Below are positions 1 to 8,327 of a stretch of DNA of 64,000 bases, in pieces. The DNA lies in the NCBI RefSeq assembly GCF_021531055.1, contig NZ_JADYTL010000004.1, forward strand, positions 124,001 to 188,000. Reading direction: 5' to 3'. The notes under the pieces are model-generated. The model was not told where the DNA came from and ran no database searches. It saw nothing but the letters and a program-made list of their open reading frames with translations. Every line of letters begins with the position of its first letter. The stretch's first letter is position 1. The position numbers and the translations under genes were made by a program. The DNA comes from Collinsella tanakaei. GTDB taxonomy: Bacteria; Actinomycetota; Coriobacteriia; Coriobacteriales; Coriobacteriaceae.

Positions 1-1
1 T

Positions 2-913
2 GTCTTCGGACACCAGAATCCCGACAACGACGCCATCATGAGCGCCGTCGTCCTCACCCAGCTGCTGAACCAGGTCAACTACAACGGCGACACCTACGAG
101 GCCCGTCGCCTGGGCCCGCTGCCCGCCGAGTCCGCCAAGCTGCTCGCCGACAACGGCATCGCCGAGCCCGAGCTGCTCGAGTCGGTCGAGGAGGGCCAGC
201 AGGTCGTGCTCACCGACCACAACGAGGCCGGCCAGTCCGTCGCCGGGCTCGAGGGCGCCCAGATCGTCGGCGTCGTCGACCACCATCGTTTCGGCGGCTT
301 CACCACCGCGGCGCCGCTGCACATCATCTCCCTGCCCTGGGGCTCCAGCTGCTGCATCGTGGCGAGGCTGTTCGAGGTCTTCGGACAGCAGCCGACTGAC
401 GCGCAGGCCAAGCTGCTGCTCTCGGCCATGATGACCGACACCCTCATGCTCAAGAGCCCCACCACGACCGATGTCGACCGCGCCGTCGCCGCCCGCCTCG
501 GCGAGCAGCTCGGCGTCGACCCGGTCAAGTTCGGCATGGAGGTCTTCCTCACCCGTCCGTCCGGCTCCTTCACGGCCGAGCAGATGGTCGGCAACGACAT
601 CAAGCAGTTCGAGGTCGGCGCCGACAAGCTGCTCATCGGCCAGTACGAGACCGTCGACAAGACCCGTGCGCTCGGTATGATCCCCGAGATCCGCGAGGCC
701 ATGCGCGCCTACCAGGCCGCCAAGGGCGCCGACGGCATCGTGCTGTGCCTGACCGACATCATGGAGGAGGGCTCCCAGGTGCTCTTCGAGGGCAAGACCG
801 ACGTCGCCCAGAAGGGTCTCGGCATCGACGACGTGCCCGAGGGCGTGTGGATGCCCGGCGTGCTCTCCCGCAAGAAGCAGGTGGCTGCGCCGATCCTCGC
901 CGCCGCCGAGTAG
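2..913 (+). CDS. ppaC: Manganese-dependent inorganic pyrophosphatase, family II (5' end cut by window)
   Basis: Hydrolyses cytosolic pyrophosphate to phosphate. The reading frame is open from base 2, and the residues before the first internal ATG (base 38) already carry the family II signature FGHQNPDNDAI, so the true start lies just outside the window, probably about five residues upstream. Further DHH-family metal ligands are visible as TDHNE and VVDHHRFGG. The C-terminal substrate-binding SRKKQV occurs near the end (PGVLSRKKQV). About 303 residues are visible; the family is usually near 310, so almost the whole protein is here. A strong hairpin follows the stop. Identification is secure. 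Confidence 0.96.
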   Translation, partial: VFGHQNPDNDAIMSAVVLTQLLNQVNYNGDTYEARRLGPLPAESAKLLADNGIAEPELLESVEEGQQVVLTDHNEAGQSVAGLEGAQIVGVVDHHRFGGFTTAAPLHIISLPWGSSCCIVARLFEVFGQQPTDAQAKLLLSAMMTDTLMLKSPTTTDVDRAVAARLGEQLGVDPVKFGMEVFLTRPSGSFTAEQMVGNDIKQFEVGADKLLIGQYETVDKTRALGMIPEIREAMRAYQAAKGADGIVLCLTDIMEEGSQVLFEGKTDVAQKGLGIDDVPEGVWMPGVLSRKKQVAAPILAAAE

Positions 914-935
914 CCTGATCGCAAGCTGTCTCTTC

Positions 936-970
936 AATGCCCGGCGCCGCGTGATGCGGTGCCGGGCATT
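936..970 (+). terminator. Hairpin terminator after ppaC
   Basis: A 13-bp GC-rich stem (ATGCCCGGC on the left, GCCGGGCAT on the right) begins about 23 bases after the ppaC stop and is followed by a short T-containing run. It probably ends the ppaC transcript. Confidence 0.7.
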
Positions 971-1243
971 GTCTTCCGGCTGCGCGCAACGGTGCCGGAA
1001 GACAAGCTGGGCGCCCCTGCGACCGCCGGTGGCGAATCCAGCCTTATTCCCCGGGCCGGCATCAATTCGAGATCTCCGGTGAAGCGCCCGCGCCTGCCGT
1101 CTTCTTCCCAAGGGTCGCGTCACCCTCTTTGAACGGCAATCGGCGAGTCATACCCTGTTTACATTGAGAATAACGATGCGTGCCGATCGCGTATGCCGCG
1201 GCGATAGCTCCGCATGCAGGAGCGGTCTCTTGCATAAGCCTCG
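971..1243. other. Intergenic region between convergent ppaC and thiE
   Basis: No credible gene is present; the frames that are open here are shadows. An AT-richer patch lies around 1155-1180. I could not find a clear terminator for the thi operon in this stretch. Confidence 0.5.
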
Positions 1244-1963
1244 TCAGAGGCGCATGTAGCCCGACATGCGGCAGGCTCCTGCGGCCTTGGTCTGGCGGAC
1301 CTGTTGCTCGGTGGTGTCGGTGACGCCGCCCAGGGCGAGCACCGGAACATGGGCCCGGGCGATAACCGCGTTGAGGAAATCCAGGCCGCGCCCGGGCAGC
1401 GGCTTGCACGACGGGGCGAAGACAGGGCTGGCAATGAGGTAGTCTGCGCCCAGGGCCTCCGCGCCGACGATCTCGTCCAGCTCGTGAACGTTGGTGCCCA
1501 CCAGCTCAAAGCCCGCCGGGTGGCCCGTGCGCGCCAGCACGGGTAGCGGCAGGTGCAGGCTCCGAGCGCCCGCGCGCCGGGCGGGCTCGACAAAGGAGTG
1601 GGCGATGAAGGCGACGTGCGCGCGCTCGCAGGCTGCGCGCACGTCGCGCGCCAAGCGCTCGTAGGCGTCTGGCGCCAGGTCCTTCTCGCGCAGGACCAGC
1701 GCGTCGACCTTGCCGGCCAGCCGCTCCACCTGATCGGGAAGCGGGCGTGTGCAGTTGAGCCGATCCGTTATCGCCACGCGAGCGAATCGTCCGGATGAGA
1801 AGAGCACGGCAAGGCTCGGCGCGCCAGCGGGTGCCGTCCCAGCGCCGGCGGCAGCCGGGGCGGACGTCTGCATGGCGGCAGGACTGGCCGCCCCGGTCGT
1901 CCCCGCGGCACCGACGGCTCTCACCTCCATTGATCGACCGGATACGATATGCTCGTCAACCAT
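1244..1963 (-). CDS. thiE: Thiamine-phosphate synthase-like protein (ThiE/TenI family)
   Basis: Last gene of the thi operon. ThiE couples the thiazole phosphate with HMP-pyrophosphate to give thiamine phosphate; TenI relatives instead aromatise the thiazole. Seen here: AITDR, LREKDL, GTNVHELDE (the GxSxH..E position), ADYLIASPVFAPS and PVLALGGV, in the order of the TIM-barrel family. The protein is 239 residues with an Ala/Gly-rich leader of about 50 residues before the barrel, so a later start is possible. I kept the ATG at 1963 because GAGGGGAG lies just upstream. The start is 57 bases after the thiH stop. ThiE and TenI cannot be separated by eye. Confidence 0.82.
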   Translation of the reverse strand: MVDEHIVSGRSMEVRAVGAAGTTGAASPAAMQTSAPAAAGAGTAPAGAPSLAVLFSSGRFARVAITDRLNCTRPLPDQVERLAGKVDALVLREKDLAPDAYERLARDVRAACERAHVAFIAHSFVEPARRAGARSLHLPLPVLARTGHPAGFELVGTNVHELDEIVGAEALGADYLIASPVFAPSCKPLPGRGLDFLNAVIARAHVPVLALGGVTDTTEQQVRQTKAAGACRMSGYMRL

Positions 1964-2020
1964 GGCGCTCCCCTCTGGGTTTTCGTTGATCGGCGCATCG
2001 CCTGCGGGCGGGCGCGGCGG

Positions 2021-3352
2021 CTACACCAGCACGTGGTCGTTCATCACCGGCTCCAGACCCAGCCGTCGCATGGCGGCGCACATGGTGGGGAGGTCGCGGG
2101 TGTCTGCTATCTCAAACTGATCGTCGCCCTCGTCGGCCTGGTGGGTGTGCTCGCCCACGCCCGTCGACACGCCGGCCGATACCTTGGTGGCCGTGATGAC
2201 GGCCGCGTGGTCGCGGAACCGCGCGCTTTCGCGCGAGGACACCGTGAGCCCCGCAAACGGCATGAAGATGCGGTACGCGCAGATGACCTGCATGAGCTGG
2301 CGCTCGCTCACGTGCGGCGCATGCGGAGCGACGCCGCCCTTGGCCGGGCGCATGCGCGGGCACGAGAAGCTGATCTCGGCCGCGGGGTAGGCGCGCTGGA
2401 TCTCCCATGCGTGCAGGCCGCAGGCCAGGGCATCGCGGCGGAAGTCGGCTAGGCCCAGCAGCGGCGCAAACGCCACGCCGCGCATGCCGCCGCGCAGCGC
2501 GCGCTCCTGCGCCTCGAAGCGGTACGGCATGATGCGCTTGCGGCCGCGCAGGTGGAGCTTGCCGTAGCGCACGGGATCGTAGGTCTCTTGGAACACGGTG
2601 ACGTAGTCGACGCCGGCGGCGCGCAGGCGCGCGTAGTCCGCCACGTTGGCGGGGTAGACCTCCACGCCCACCGTGCGGAAGCGCTCCGCCGCGAGCTCGC
2701 AGGCGCGTGCGATATAGTCCACGCTGCTGCGCTGCGGGTCCTCGCCGGTGAGCAGCAGGATCTCCTCCTGGCCCGTGGCCGCGATGGCGTCGAGCTCCGC
2801 TATGATCTCGGTCTCGTTCAGCTGCGCGCGGCGGATGTCGCTTGCGCAGTTGAAACCGCAGTACACGCAGCGGTTCTCGCAGTAGTTGGCGATGTAGAGG
2901 GGCGTGAAGAACTGCACGTTGGTGCCAAACCACCGCGCGCGCTCGTGCTGGGCGCGTACGGCCATCTGCTCCAGATACGGTTCTGCTGCGGGGGCGAGAA
3001 GCACGCCGAAGTCCTCCGGCCCCACCGTGTCCTCGGCCAGCACGCGGCGTACGTCGGCGGCGGTCACGGCGCTCGGATCGTACGCCTCGGCGGCATCGAG
3101 CACCCGGTCGAACATGCCGCCGCCCAGCACGTCCATGTCCGGCAGGAACGTGAGCGGATCGAGGGCGCGATCCGTGTGAATGGCCGCGTCGAGCGCCTCC
3201 TGGGACAGCGGTGCGAGGCGGTACGCGCGCGTGCCCACCGCTTCGCGCGGAAGGTCGGCCGTGGTGAGGTCGCCGGCGGCCAGGGCCGCGGCGGCGTTTT
3301 CGGGAACGGTGCCCGATGCGTCCTTCTCGCCCTGCTCGGTCTTGTCCGCCAT
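2021..3352 (-). CDS. thiH: 2-iminoacetate synthase ThiH (radical SAM)
   Basis: Cleaves tyrosine to dehydroglycine and p-cresol, supplying the glycine-imine part of the thiazole. The [4Fe-4S] radical-SAM motif Cx3CxxC is C158-C162-C165 in YCENRCVYCGF. Other family landmarks are LLLTGEDPQ, VEVYPANVADY and the C-terminal ISFSCPRMRP. At 443 residues it is longer than the usual 370 or so because of an N-terminal acidic extension of about 50 residues. The start ATG is two bases after the thiG stop and is served by a purine-rich SD inside thiG. Use of ThiH rather than ThiO fits an anaerobe. Confidence 0.95.
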   Translation of the reverse strand: MADKTEQGEKDASGTVPENAAAALAAGDLTTADLPREAVGTRAYRLAPLSQEALDAAIHTDRALDPLTFLPDMDVLGGGMFDRVLDAAEAYDPSAVTAADVRRVLAEDTVGPEDFGVLLAPAAEPYLEQMAVRAQHERARWFGTNVQFFTPLYIANYCENRCVYCGFNCASDIRRAQLNETEIIAELDAIAATGQEEILLLTGEDPQRSSVDYIARACELAAERFRTVGVEVYPANVADYARLRAAGVDYVTVFQETYDPVRYGKLHLRGRKRIMPYRFEAQERALRGGMRGVAFAPLLGLADFRRDALACGLHAWEIQRAYPAAEISFSCPRMRPAKGGVAPHAPHVSERQLMQVICAYRIFMPFAGLTVSSRESARFRDHAAVITATKVSAGVSTGVGEHTHQADEGDDQFEIADTRDLPTMCAAMRRLGLEPVMNDHVLV

Positions 3353-3354
3353 GG

Positions 3355-4164
3355 CTACCGCCCCTCTTCCTCAAGAAAGCCGGTCAGCGGGGACGACGCC
3401 TCGCCTGTGTCCAGCACGCGGCCCAGGCCGGCCCGGTACGCCGCGCGACCGGCATCCACCGCTTGGCCGAAGGCGCGAGCCATAAGGCGGATGTCTCCGG
3501 CGGTGGCCACGGCCGTGTTGGCCATGACCGCCGTGGCGCCCATCTCCATGGCTTCGCACGCCTGCGACGGCCGGCCGATCCCGGCGTCCACGATCACCGG
3601 CAGATCGATCTCCTCGATGAGGATGCGGATGAAATCCCGTGTGACCAGGCCCTTGTTGGACCCGATGGGCGCGCCTAGCGGCATGACCGCGGCGGCGCCG
3701 GCGGAGACCAGATCGCGCGCCACGTTGAGGTCGGGGTACATGTAGGGCAGCACGGTGAAGCCCTCGTCGGCAAGGAGCTCGGTGGCGCGGACGGTCTCGA
3801 CGTTATCCGGCAGCAGGTATTTGGTGTCGCGGATGACCTCCACCTTGACGAGGTCGCCGCAACCCAGCTCGCGCGCCAGGCGGGCGATGCGCACGGCTTC
3901 CTCGGCGGTGCGGGCGCCCGACGTGTTGGGCAGCAGGGTCACGCCGTCCGGGATGGCGTCCAGGATGTTGCCTTCCTGGCCGGTGTTGGCGCGCCGCACG
4001 GCCAAGGTCACGATCTCGGCGCCGGCGTCCTCGACGGCCGCGCGGACCAGGTCCAGCCTGAACTTGCCAGAACCCAGGATGAAGCGCGAGCTGAACTCCT
4101 TGCCGCCCAGTAGCCAGGTATCCGCCTCCGGGGCCTGGCAGGCGGTTTGCGTATGCTCTGACAT
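3355..4164 (-). CDS. thiG: Thiazole synthase ThiG
   Basis: Condenses 1-deoxyxylulose-5-phosphate, ThiS-thiocarboxylate and the glycine imine into the thiazole phosphate. The Schiff-base lysine is K107 in LVKVEVI. The phosphate-binding loops are [11 protein letters not shown] and [11 protein letters not shown]. The start at 4164 (MSEHT) was chosen over the longer open frame because GAGAGGAG sits at the right distance and the upstream residues look non-coding. Length is 269, slightly above the usual 256. It lies 107 bases downstream of thiF and is almost contiguous with thiH. Confidence 0.96.
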   Translation of the reverse strand: MSEHTQTACQAPEADTWLLGGKEFSSRFILGSGKFRLDLVRAAVEDAGAEIVTLAVRRANTGQEGNILDAIPDGVTLLPNTSGARTAEEAVRIARLARELGCGDLVKVEVIRDTKYLLPDNVETVRATELLADEGFTVLPYMYPDLNVARDLVSAGAAAVMPLGAPIGSNKGLVTRDFIRILIEEIDLPVIVDAGIGRPSQACEAMEMGATAVMANTAVATAGDIRLMARAFGQAVDAGRAAYRAGLGRVLDTGEASSPLTGFLEEEGR

Positions 4165-4271
4165 TGATGATGCTCCTCTCTTTTCTGGGACCCTTGCCGC
4201 GCCTGCTCCATCGCTGGGACGGGGCGCAGAGGGTCGTTGCGTTACGTGCGATAGGGACGAGGGAACGCGCC

Positions 4272-4919
4272 CTAGCCTTCCGGTGCTTCCTCTCCCATGA
4301 TGAGGCGCAGGGCGAGAAGCGCCTGCTGGGCGGCGCACAGCGCCACGCGCGGCGCGTAGAGCACCTGGCCCGCGCCCACGTCCGACCTTCCATCGCCGCA
4401 GAGGTAAAGCCGTCGGCCCATCCGGCGCGTGACGATTTCCGCCGCCGGCCCCAGGCCCGCCATGCCGTTGCCGGCGATGACCACCGGGCCGTCAGGCTGG
4501 GCGAGAAGCTCCTCGACCAGGAGCGCCTTGGCCTCCGGGGCGTCGAACGCCTCGCATACAAGGGGGCAGCCGGCAAAGAGCGCGCGTGCGTTGGCCGCCG
4601 TCACGCGTTCGCACCGGGCGTCCACGACGATCTTCGGGTCGATGGCGCGCAGTTGATCGGCTAGCGCCTCGACCTTGGGCATGCCTACGTGCTGCCGGAA
4701 GTAATGCTGGCGGTTGAGGTTGCTCGCATCGACCGCGTCGAAGTCCACGATGCGCAGGGCGCCGATGCCGCTACGCGCCAGCATGACCGCGATGTTCGAC
4801 CCCAGCCCGCCGGCGCCGGCGATGCCTACGCAGGCCGCGCGCAGGCGCTCGCGCGCCGCCGTTCCGATGCGCGCCGCAAGGGGGTCTGCCGCTCCGGCGC
4901 GCACGCTGCCCTCGTCCAT
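4272..4919 (-). CDS. thiF: ThiS adenylyltransferase ThiF
   Basis: Adenylates the C-terminal glycine of ThiS so that sulfur can be loaded. This is an E1-like Rossmann protein with nucleotide loop GAGGLGSN (residues 35-42), the acidic residues in IVDFDAVD and the NLNRQ motif. At 215 residues it is the short ThiF form and lacks the paired CxxC zinc ligands of E. coli ThiF. Its ATG overlaps the thiS stop (TGATG), which indicates translational coupling. Confidence 0.92.
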   Translation of the reverse strand: MDEGSVRAGAADPLAARIGTAARERLRAACVGIAGAGGLGSNIAVMLARSGIGALRIVDFDAVDASNLNRQHYFRQHVGMPKVEALADQLRAIDPKIVVDARCERVTAANARALFAGCPLVCEAFDAPEAKALLVEELLAQPDGPVVIAGNGMAGLGPAAEIVTRRMGRRLYLCGDGRSDVGAGQVLYAPRVALCAAQQALLALRLIMGEEAPEG

Positions 4920-5116
4920 CAGCCGCCTCCCACAAACCGTACGATCTCCAGCGCATCGTCGGCGCGCAGCGTGCGTTCGGCAAACTGCGCGCGCGGCACG
5001 ATGTCGCCGTTGAGCTCGCACGCCACGCGCGTGCCCTCAAAGTCCATCCGGTCGAGCAGCTGCGCCAGCGTAAGGCCGTCGACCGACGGATCCTCCTTGC
5101 CGTTCACCCGTGCCAT
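4919..5116 (-). CDS. thiS: Sulfur carrier protein ThiS
   Basis: A 65-residue ubiquitin-like sulfur carrier for thiazole synthesis that ends in the required diglycine (IVRFVGGG). The start at 5116 (MARVNGKE) was chosen because GAGAGGAGG precedes it. First gene of the operon. The mRNA leader is about 160 bases, counting from the promoter at 5283-5311, and contains a terminator-like hairpin. Confidence 0.92.
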   Translation of the reverse strand: MARVNGKEDPSVDGLTLAQLLDRMDFEGTRVACELNGDIVPRAQFAERTLRADDALEIVRFVGGG

Positions 5117-5208
5117 GGGACCTCCTCTCGTTACGGAATCGTCGCCAGCCAAGAGCACGCACCCGCGGCCACCGCGCCTCCGCTGCAAGAGTGGGGCGTC
5201 GAGCCAAC

Positions 5209-5265
5209 AAAAAAGCGCGCACGAAGGGACACCGCACCCGAGGTGGTGCGCCCCTTCGTACGCGC
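5209..5265 (-). terminator. Terminator-like hairpin in the thiS leader (candidate attenuator)
   Basis: On the minus strand a 14-bp stem (GCGCGTACGAAGGG paired with the complementary segment at 5215-5228), an internal loop and an upper stem are followed by six T residues at 5214-5209. It begins roughly ten bases after the predicted transcription start and about 90 bases before thiS. A short competing stem (GTACGC-AGC-GCGTAC) overlaps its base. No TPP-aptamer signature (CTGAGA, ATGCC-GCGTAGGG) is present. Confidence 0.65.
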
Positions 5266-5282
5266 TGCGTACTCTGACGTGA

Positions 5283-5311
5283 AGGATACCCCGCCGAAGC
5301 CGGCCCGTCAA
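5283..5311 (-). promoter_or_regulatory. Sigma-70-type promoter of the thi operon
   Basis: The minus strand carries TTGACG (5311-5306) and TATCCT (5288-5283) separated by exactly 17 bp. It is the only near-consensus promoter upstream of thiS and diverges from nhaA. Start of transcription is expected near 5276. Confidence 0.7.
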
Positions 5312-5464
5312 TACGCTGTGGTCGCGCCGTCAGCAAAGCGGAGGGGGGGGCGTGGCGATGGGCCCGCGAGCGCCGGGCCTTGCTGTGAAGCGCCCTGTGC
5401 AGAACCTGCGCACGACCCGTGGATGTTCCATGTTATCGCCTATCGAATCGGTGGGCTTTTATCA

Positions 5465-5525
5465 CGGGCAGGGGATGCTGTATTCGGGGCTTCCCCGGAG
5501 CCTACAGACCGCTTGCCCGCTTTTG
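5465..5525 (+). promoter_or_regulatory. Structured nhaA leader, hairpin 1
   Basis: Three stacked helices can be drawn: CGGGCA/TGCCCG (5465-5470 with 5514-5519), CTGTA/TACAG (5478-5482 with 5503-5507) and CGGGG/CCCCG (5485-5497). Purine-rich internal loops such as GGGGATG lie between them, and CTTTT follows. It may be an ion-sensing aptamer, an intrinsic terminator, or both. I cannot match it to a named riboswitch. Confidence 0.4.
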
Positions 5526-5585
5526 CCGCGCGTTCCCAAAGAACTGCCGCATGAGGGCTTGTGATTCAATAATAACTTATTACGA

Positions 5586-5620
5586 ACCGCGGGACGTCGG
5601 ATACGGCGCCCGCGGTTTTG
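5586..5620 (+). terminator. Structured nhaA leader, hairpin 2 (attenuator-like)
   Basis: ACCGCGGG (5586-5593) pairs with CCCGCGGT (5609-5616) and is followed by TTTTG, 39 bases before the nhaA start. It is preceded by an AT-rich single-stranded stretch (5563-5583). Together with the hairpin upstream it looks like an expression platform, but the T run is short. Confidence 0.45.
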
Positions 5621-5658
5621 TGAGAAGGACGCTTGGAGCAGAAAGGATCGGAGCTGAC

Positions 5659-7080
5659 ATGACAAAGCGTAAGCGCATGCACAACCAGCGGACGGCCAAG
5701 GCGGTCGAGCGCAAGGCGCTTGCCCTGGATGCTCCGAGCATACCGGTGCCGCTCATGAGCGATGAGCAGCGCCTGCGCATCGAGCGCCGTAGCGTGCTCG
5801 ACCGCATCACCTCCAACGGCACCATCTCCGCCTGCGTGATGATCCTCGCCGCCGTCGCCGCGGTGATCTGCGCGAACACCGATGCGTACTATGCGCTGCA
5901 CGAGTGGTTCGCCCTGCCGGTGTCGATCGGCATCGCCGGGTGGGAGTTCTCGTTCAGCTTCGAGCTGTTCGTCAACGACTTCCTCATGGCGATCTTCTTT
6001 TTGCTCGTCGGCACCGAGCTCAAATACGAGATGACCGTCGGAGAGCTCAGGCGCCCGCGCCAGGCCATGCTGCCGATGCTCGCTGCGGTGGGCGGCGTGA
6101 TCGCGCCCGCCTGCATCTACGCGTTCGTGAACCGCGGGGGAGCGGTCTACGGCTGGGCCATCCCCATGGCGACCGATATCGCCTTCGCGCTCGGCGTGCT
6201 CTCGCTTCTGGGCAACCGCGTGCCCCCGGCGATCAAGGTGTTCTTCTCGACGCTCGCCATCGCCGACGACCTGCTGGCCATCGTGGCCATCGCCCTGTTC
6301 TACGGCCATGCCCCGAGCATGATGTGGCTCGGTGCCGCCGCGGTGGTGACCGCGCTGTTGGTCGTCCTCAACATCCGCAGGCACTTCCGCCTGGCGCCGT
6401 ATCTGGCCCTCGGCCTCGTGCTGTGGTTCTGCCTGTACCAGTCCGGCGTCCATGCGACGCTCGCCGGCGTGATCCTGGCCTTCACCATCCCGGCGCGCTC
6501 CGATATCGATGCGGGCGGCCTGGTGGAATGGGTGCGCGCGAAGCTCCCCGAGCTCGACGACCGCTTTGACGACGAGGCGCACATCCTCGGCCAGCACGAC
6601 TTCACGCATGCGGTCAACGGCGTCGAGCGCGTGATGCACCGCGTGACGCCGCCGCTGCAGCGTCTGGAGCACGCCATCTCCACGCCGGTGAACTTCATCA
6701 TCCTGCCGATTTTCGCGTTCGTGAACGCACAGGTCAGGCTGGTCGGCGTCGATCCCGCGACGCTTCTGTTCGACCCCGTCGCGCTCGGCGTGTACTTCGG
6801 CATGCTGCTGGGCAAGCCGATCGGCATCGTGGGCATGACCGCGCTGCTCGTCAAGACGAAGCTCGCCGAGCTCCCGACCGGCGTGCGCTGGCCGCATGTC
6901 GTCGGCGTCGGCATCCTGGGCGGCATCGGTTTCACCATGTCCATCCTGATCGCCGGCCTGGCGTTCACCGAGATCCCCGCGGAGCTGCTCGCCGCCAAGA
7001 CGGCGATCCTGGCGGGATCGATTTCCGCGGCGCTTATCGGCCTGATCTACATGCATTTCGTGTGCCATAAGCGCGCGTAG
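5659..7080 (+). CDS. nhaA: Na+/H+ antiporter NhaA
   Basis: Inner-membrane antiporter that exports sodium (or lithium) in exchange for protons. The essential aspartates are seen as D173 in ATDIAFALG and D203-D204 in LAIADDLLAI. LLGKPIGI carries the conserved lysine region. About eleven or twelve hydrophobic segments span residues 55-470. The cytoplasmic N-terminus is unusually long and basic, about 50 residues (MTKRKRMHNQ...). The start at 5659 is preceded by AAGGATCGGAG; the frame is open further upstream but that part is the structured leader. Length 473, longer than E. coli NhaA (388) because of the N-terminus and an acidic loop around DDRFDDEAH. Confidence 0.95.
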   Translation: MTKRKRMHNQRTAKAVERKALALDAPSIPVPLMSDEQRLRIERRSVLDRITSNGTISACVMILAAVAAVICANTDAYYALHEWFALPVSIGIAGWEFSFSFELFVNDFLMAIFFLLVGTELKYEMTVGELRRPRQAMLPMLAAVGGVIAPACIYAFVNRGGAVYGWAIPMATDIAFALGVLSLLGNRVPPAIKVFFSTLAIADDLLAIVAIALFYGHAPSMMWLGAAAVVTALLVVLNIRRHFRLAPYLALGLVLWFCLYQSGVHATLAGVILAFTIPARSDIDAGGLVEWVRAKLPELDDRFDDEAHILGQHDFTHAVNGVERVMHRVTPPLQRLEHAISTPVNFIILPIFAFVNAQVRLVGVDPATLLFDPVALGVYFGMLLGKPIGIVGMTALLVKTKLAELPTGVRWPHVVGVGILGGIGFTMSILIAGLAFTEIPAELLAAKTAILAGSISAALIGLIYMHFVCHKRA

Positions 7081-7110
7081 GGGCCGTGGCGCGGTATCTA
7101 TCCGCGACCG

Positions 7111-7305
7111 TGGTCAATTCACCCATCGAACCGGGAATGCCGGCTGCGCATAAACGGACAAACCCGCCCAGGGAAGCTCTCCGGGCGGGTTTTTTCGTTT
7201 GCCATGGGCATGAAGCGCCGCTCAGTCTTGCAAGAAGTGAAGGGACGCATCGCAATATATTGTCTCAGCCATGAACCGAACCCGGTTCGATGGGTGAATT
7301 GACCA
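7111..7305. repeat. 195-bp intergenic element bounded by 25-bp perfect inverted repeats
   Basis: Bases 7111-7135 (TGGTCAATTC...) are the exact reverse complement of 7281-7305. The 145-bp interior holds the nhaA terminator and an AT-rich patch near 7250-7262. The element lies between convergent genes, 31 bases from one stop and 52 from the other. No ORF or recombinase accompanies it. Confidence 0.85.
7161..7196 (+). terminator. Terminator of nhaA
   Basis: AACCCGCCC (7161-7169) pairs with GGGCGGGTT, followed by six T residues. A strong intrinsic terminator. Confidence 0.88.
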
Positions 7306-7357
7306 AGATCGCGAAATCATAGCGCGCGACGCGGCCTCGGCATGGGCACGCCCCGCG

Positions 7358-7771
7358 TCAGCCCGCCAGCTGCCGGCGCACCTTTTCGACCTGCTCGATG
7401 GCGCGGTTGACCTGGTAGCGGGCATCGTCGATCTTTCCCTGGACGTACATATCCACAAAGGGGTTGTCCAAAAACAGGTCGGCCGCCAGCACCAGATTGC
7501 CCGTTTGGATGTTCACGCCCTGCGAGCCGTCGATATCGCGCAGCTCGTAGGCGAAGGTCGCGAGCGCGCTGCGGGCCGCGTCGAGCTCGTCTTGGGCGTC
7601 GGACATCTTGCCGCGCTTGATGAGCGATGAGATGAAGCCGCCCGCCAAGATGTCGAACGCGCCCCAGTTGCGCGCCGAGTGCAGCAGGTCGCGCGCGCGG
7701 TACAGGTGCTCGAGCGCGCGGTCCGCGGCCTCGATGGCCTCATCGATCTCTGTGCGCAGGTCTTTGTCCAT
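7358..7771 (-). CDS. Conserved hypothetical helical protein, 137 aa
   Basis: I do not recognise a named family. The protein looks wholly cytoplasmic and largely alpha-helical: an N-terminal amphipathic stretch with regular acidic/Ala/Leu spacing (residues 1-33), a Gly-rich segment NWGAFDILAGGFISSLIKRG (36-55), a second helix (57-79), and a C-terminal part with FLDNPFVDMYVQ (100-111) and a final helix. There is no signal peptide or zinc motif. The ATG at 7771 follows GGAGGCATCGC. It is 44 bases downstream of the gene at 7816 and probably co-transcribed with it. Confidence 0.75.
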   Translation of the reverse strand: MDKDLRTEIDEAIEAADRALEHLYRARDLLHSARNWGAFDILAGGFISSLIKRGKMSDAQDELDAARSALATFAYELRDIDGSQGVNIQTGNLVLAADLFLDNPFVDMYVQGKIDDARYQVNRAIEQVEKVRRQLAG

Positions 7772-7815
7772 GCGATGCCTCCTCCAAGGTGAGCGTTCGG
7801 TCCCGGGCCGCCCGC

Positions 7816-8070
7816 CTACTCCACCGTGCCGTAGGTTCCGCCCCAGCCGTGGGCGGCGAGCGCCGAGTTGAGCTGGTCGCATAGGCGCCGCCGGTCGTAG
7901 ATGCCCGGCGGCAGCAGCGTCACGATCTCCATAAGGTCGTCGGCGAGGTCCAGGACCTCGGCTTGAACCACGAGGTCGAGGCGGTCCACGGTCTCGCGTC
8001 CTATGAACATGCCGTCCACCAGGCGCTGCAGGTCGCCGAATTCCTCCGCCTGAAACGATCCGAGTCTCAT
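7816..8070 (-). CDS. Hypothetical protein, 84 aa
   Basis: Not recognised. A small acidic soluble protein: an N-terminal segment (GSFQAEEFGDLQRLVDGMFI) followed by ETVDRLDLVVQAEVLDLADDLMEIV and a C-terminus LLPPGIYDRRRLCDQLNSAL then GWGGTYGTVE. I chose the ATG at 8070 because AAGGAGG lies ten bases upstream; an ATG at 8106 has no SD. It precedes the 137-residue gene in the same orientation, so the two are likely a small operon. Confidence 0.65.
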   Translation of the reverse strand: MRLGSFQAEEFGDLQRLVDGMFIGRETVDRLDLVVQAEVLDLADDLMEIVTLLPPGIYDRRRLCDQLNSALAAHGWGGTYGTVE

Positions 8071-8327
8071 GCCGGTGCGTCCTCCTTCGCATGCGTTGGC
8101 GTTCACGTGTCCAGTCTAGCGGAATACGCGGACCGCGGGATGCGCGATCAGCCGGCATCGTTTGGCAGGGCCGGGCACCGAGATCCACTGCGAAAAACCA
8201 CGGCCTCGGATACACAGTCGAAACACACACGTGGGTATACTTATGCAGCATGTGGATTCGCGAAGCTTTGGCATACGCCGCTACGCTGCGAAAACGCCGG
8301 GCATCGCTTGAGGGGGAGAGGACCGCT

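Noticed and set aside
5117-5430. TPP riboswitch for the thiS operon
   Set aside because: Neither CTGAGA nor the ATGCC-GCGTAGGG block occurs on the minus strand; the aptamer at 63772 shows what a real one looks like here.
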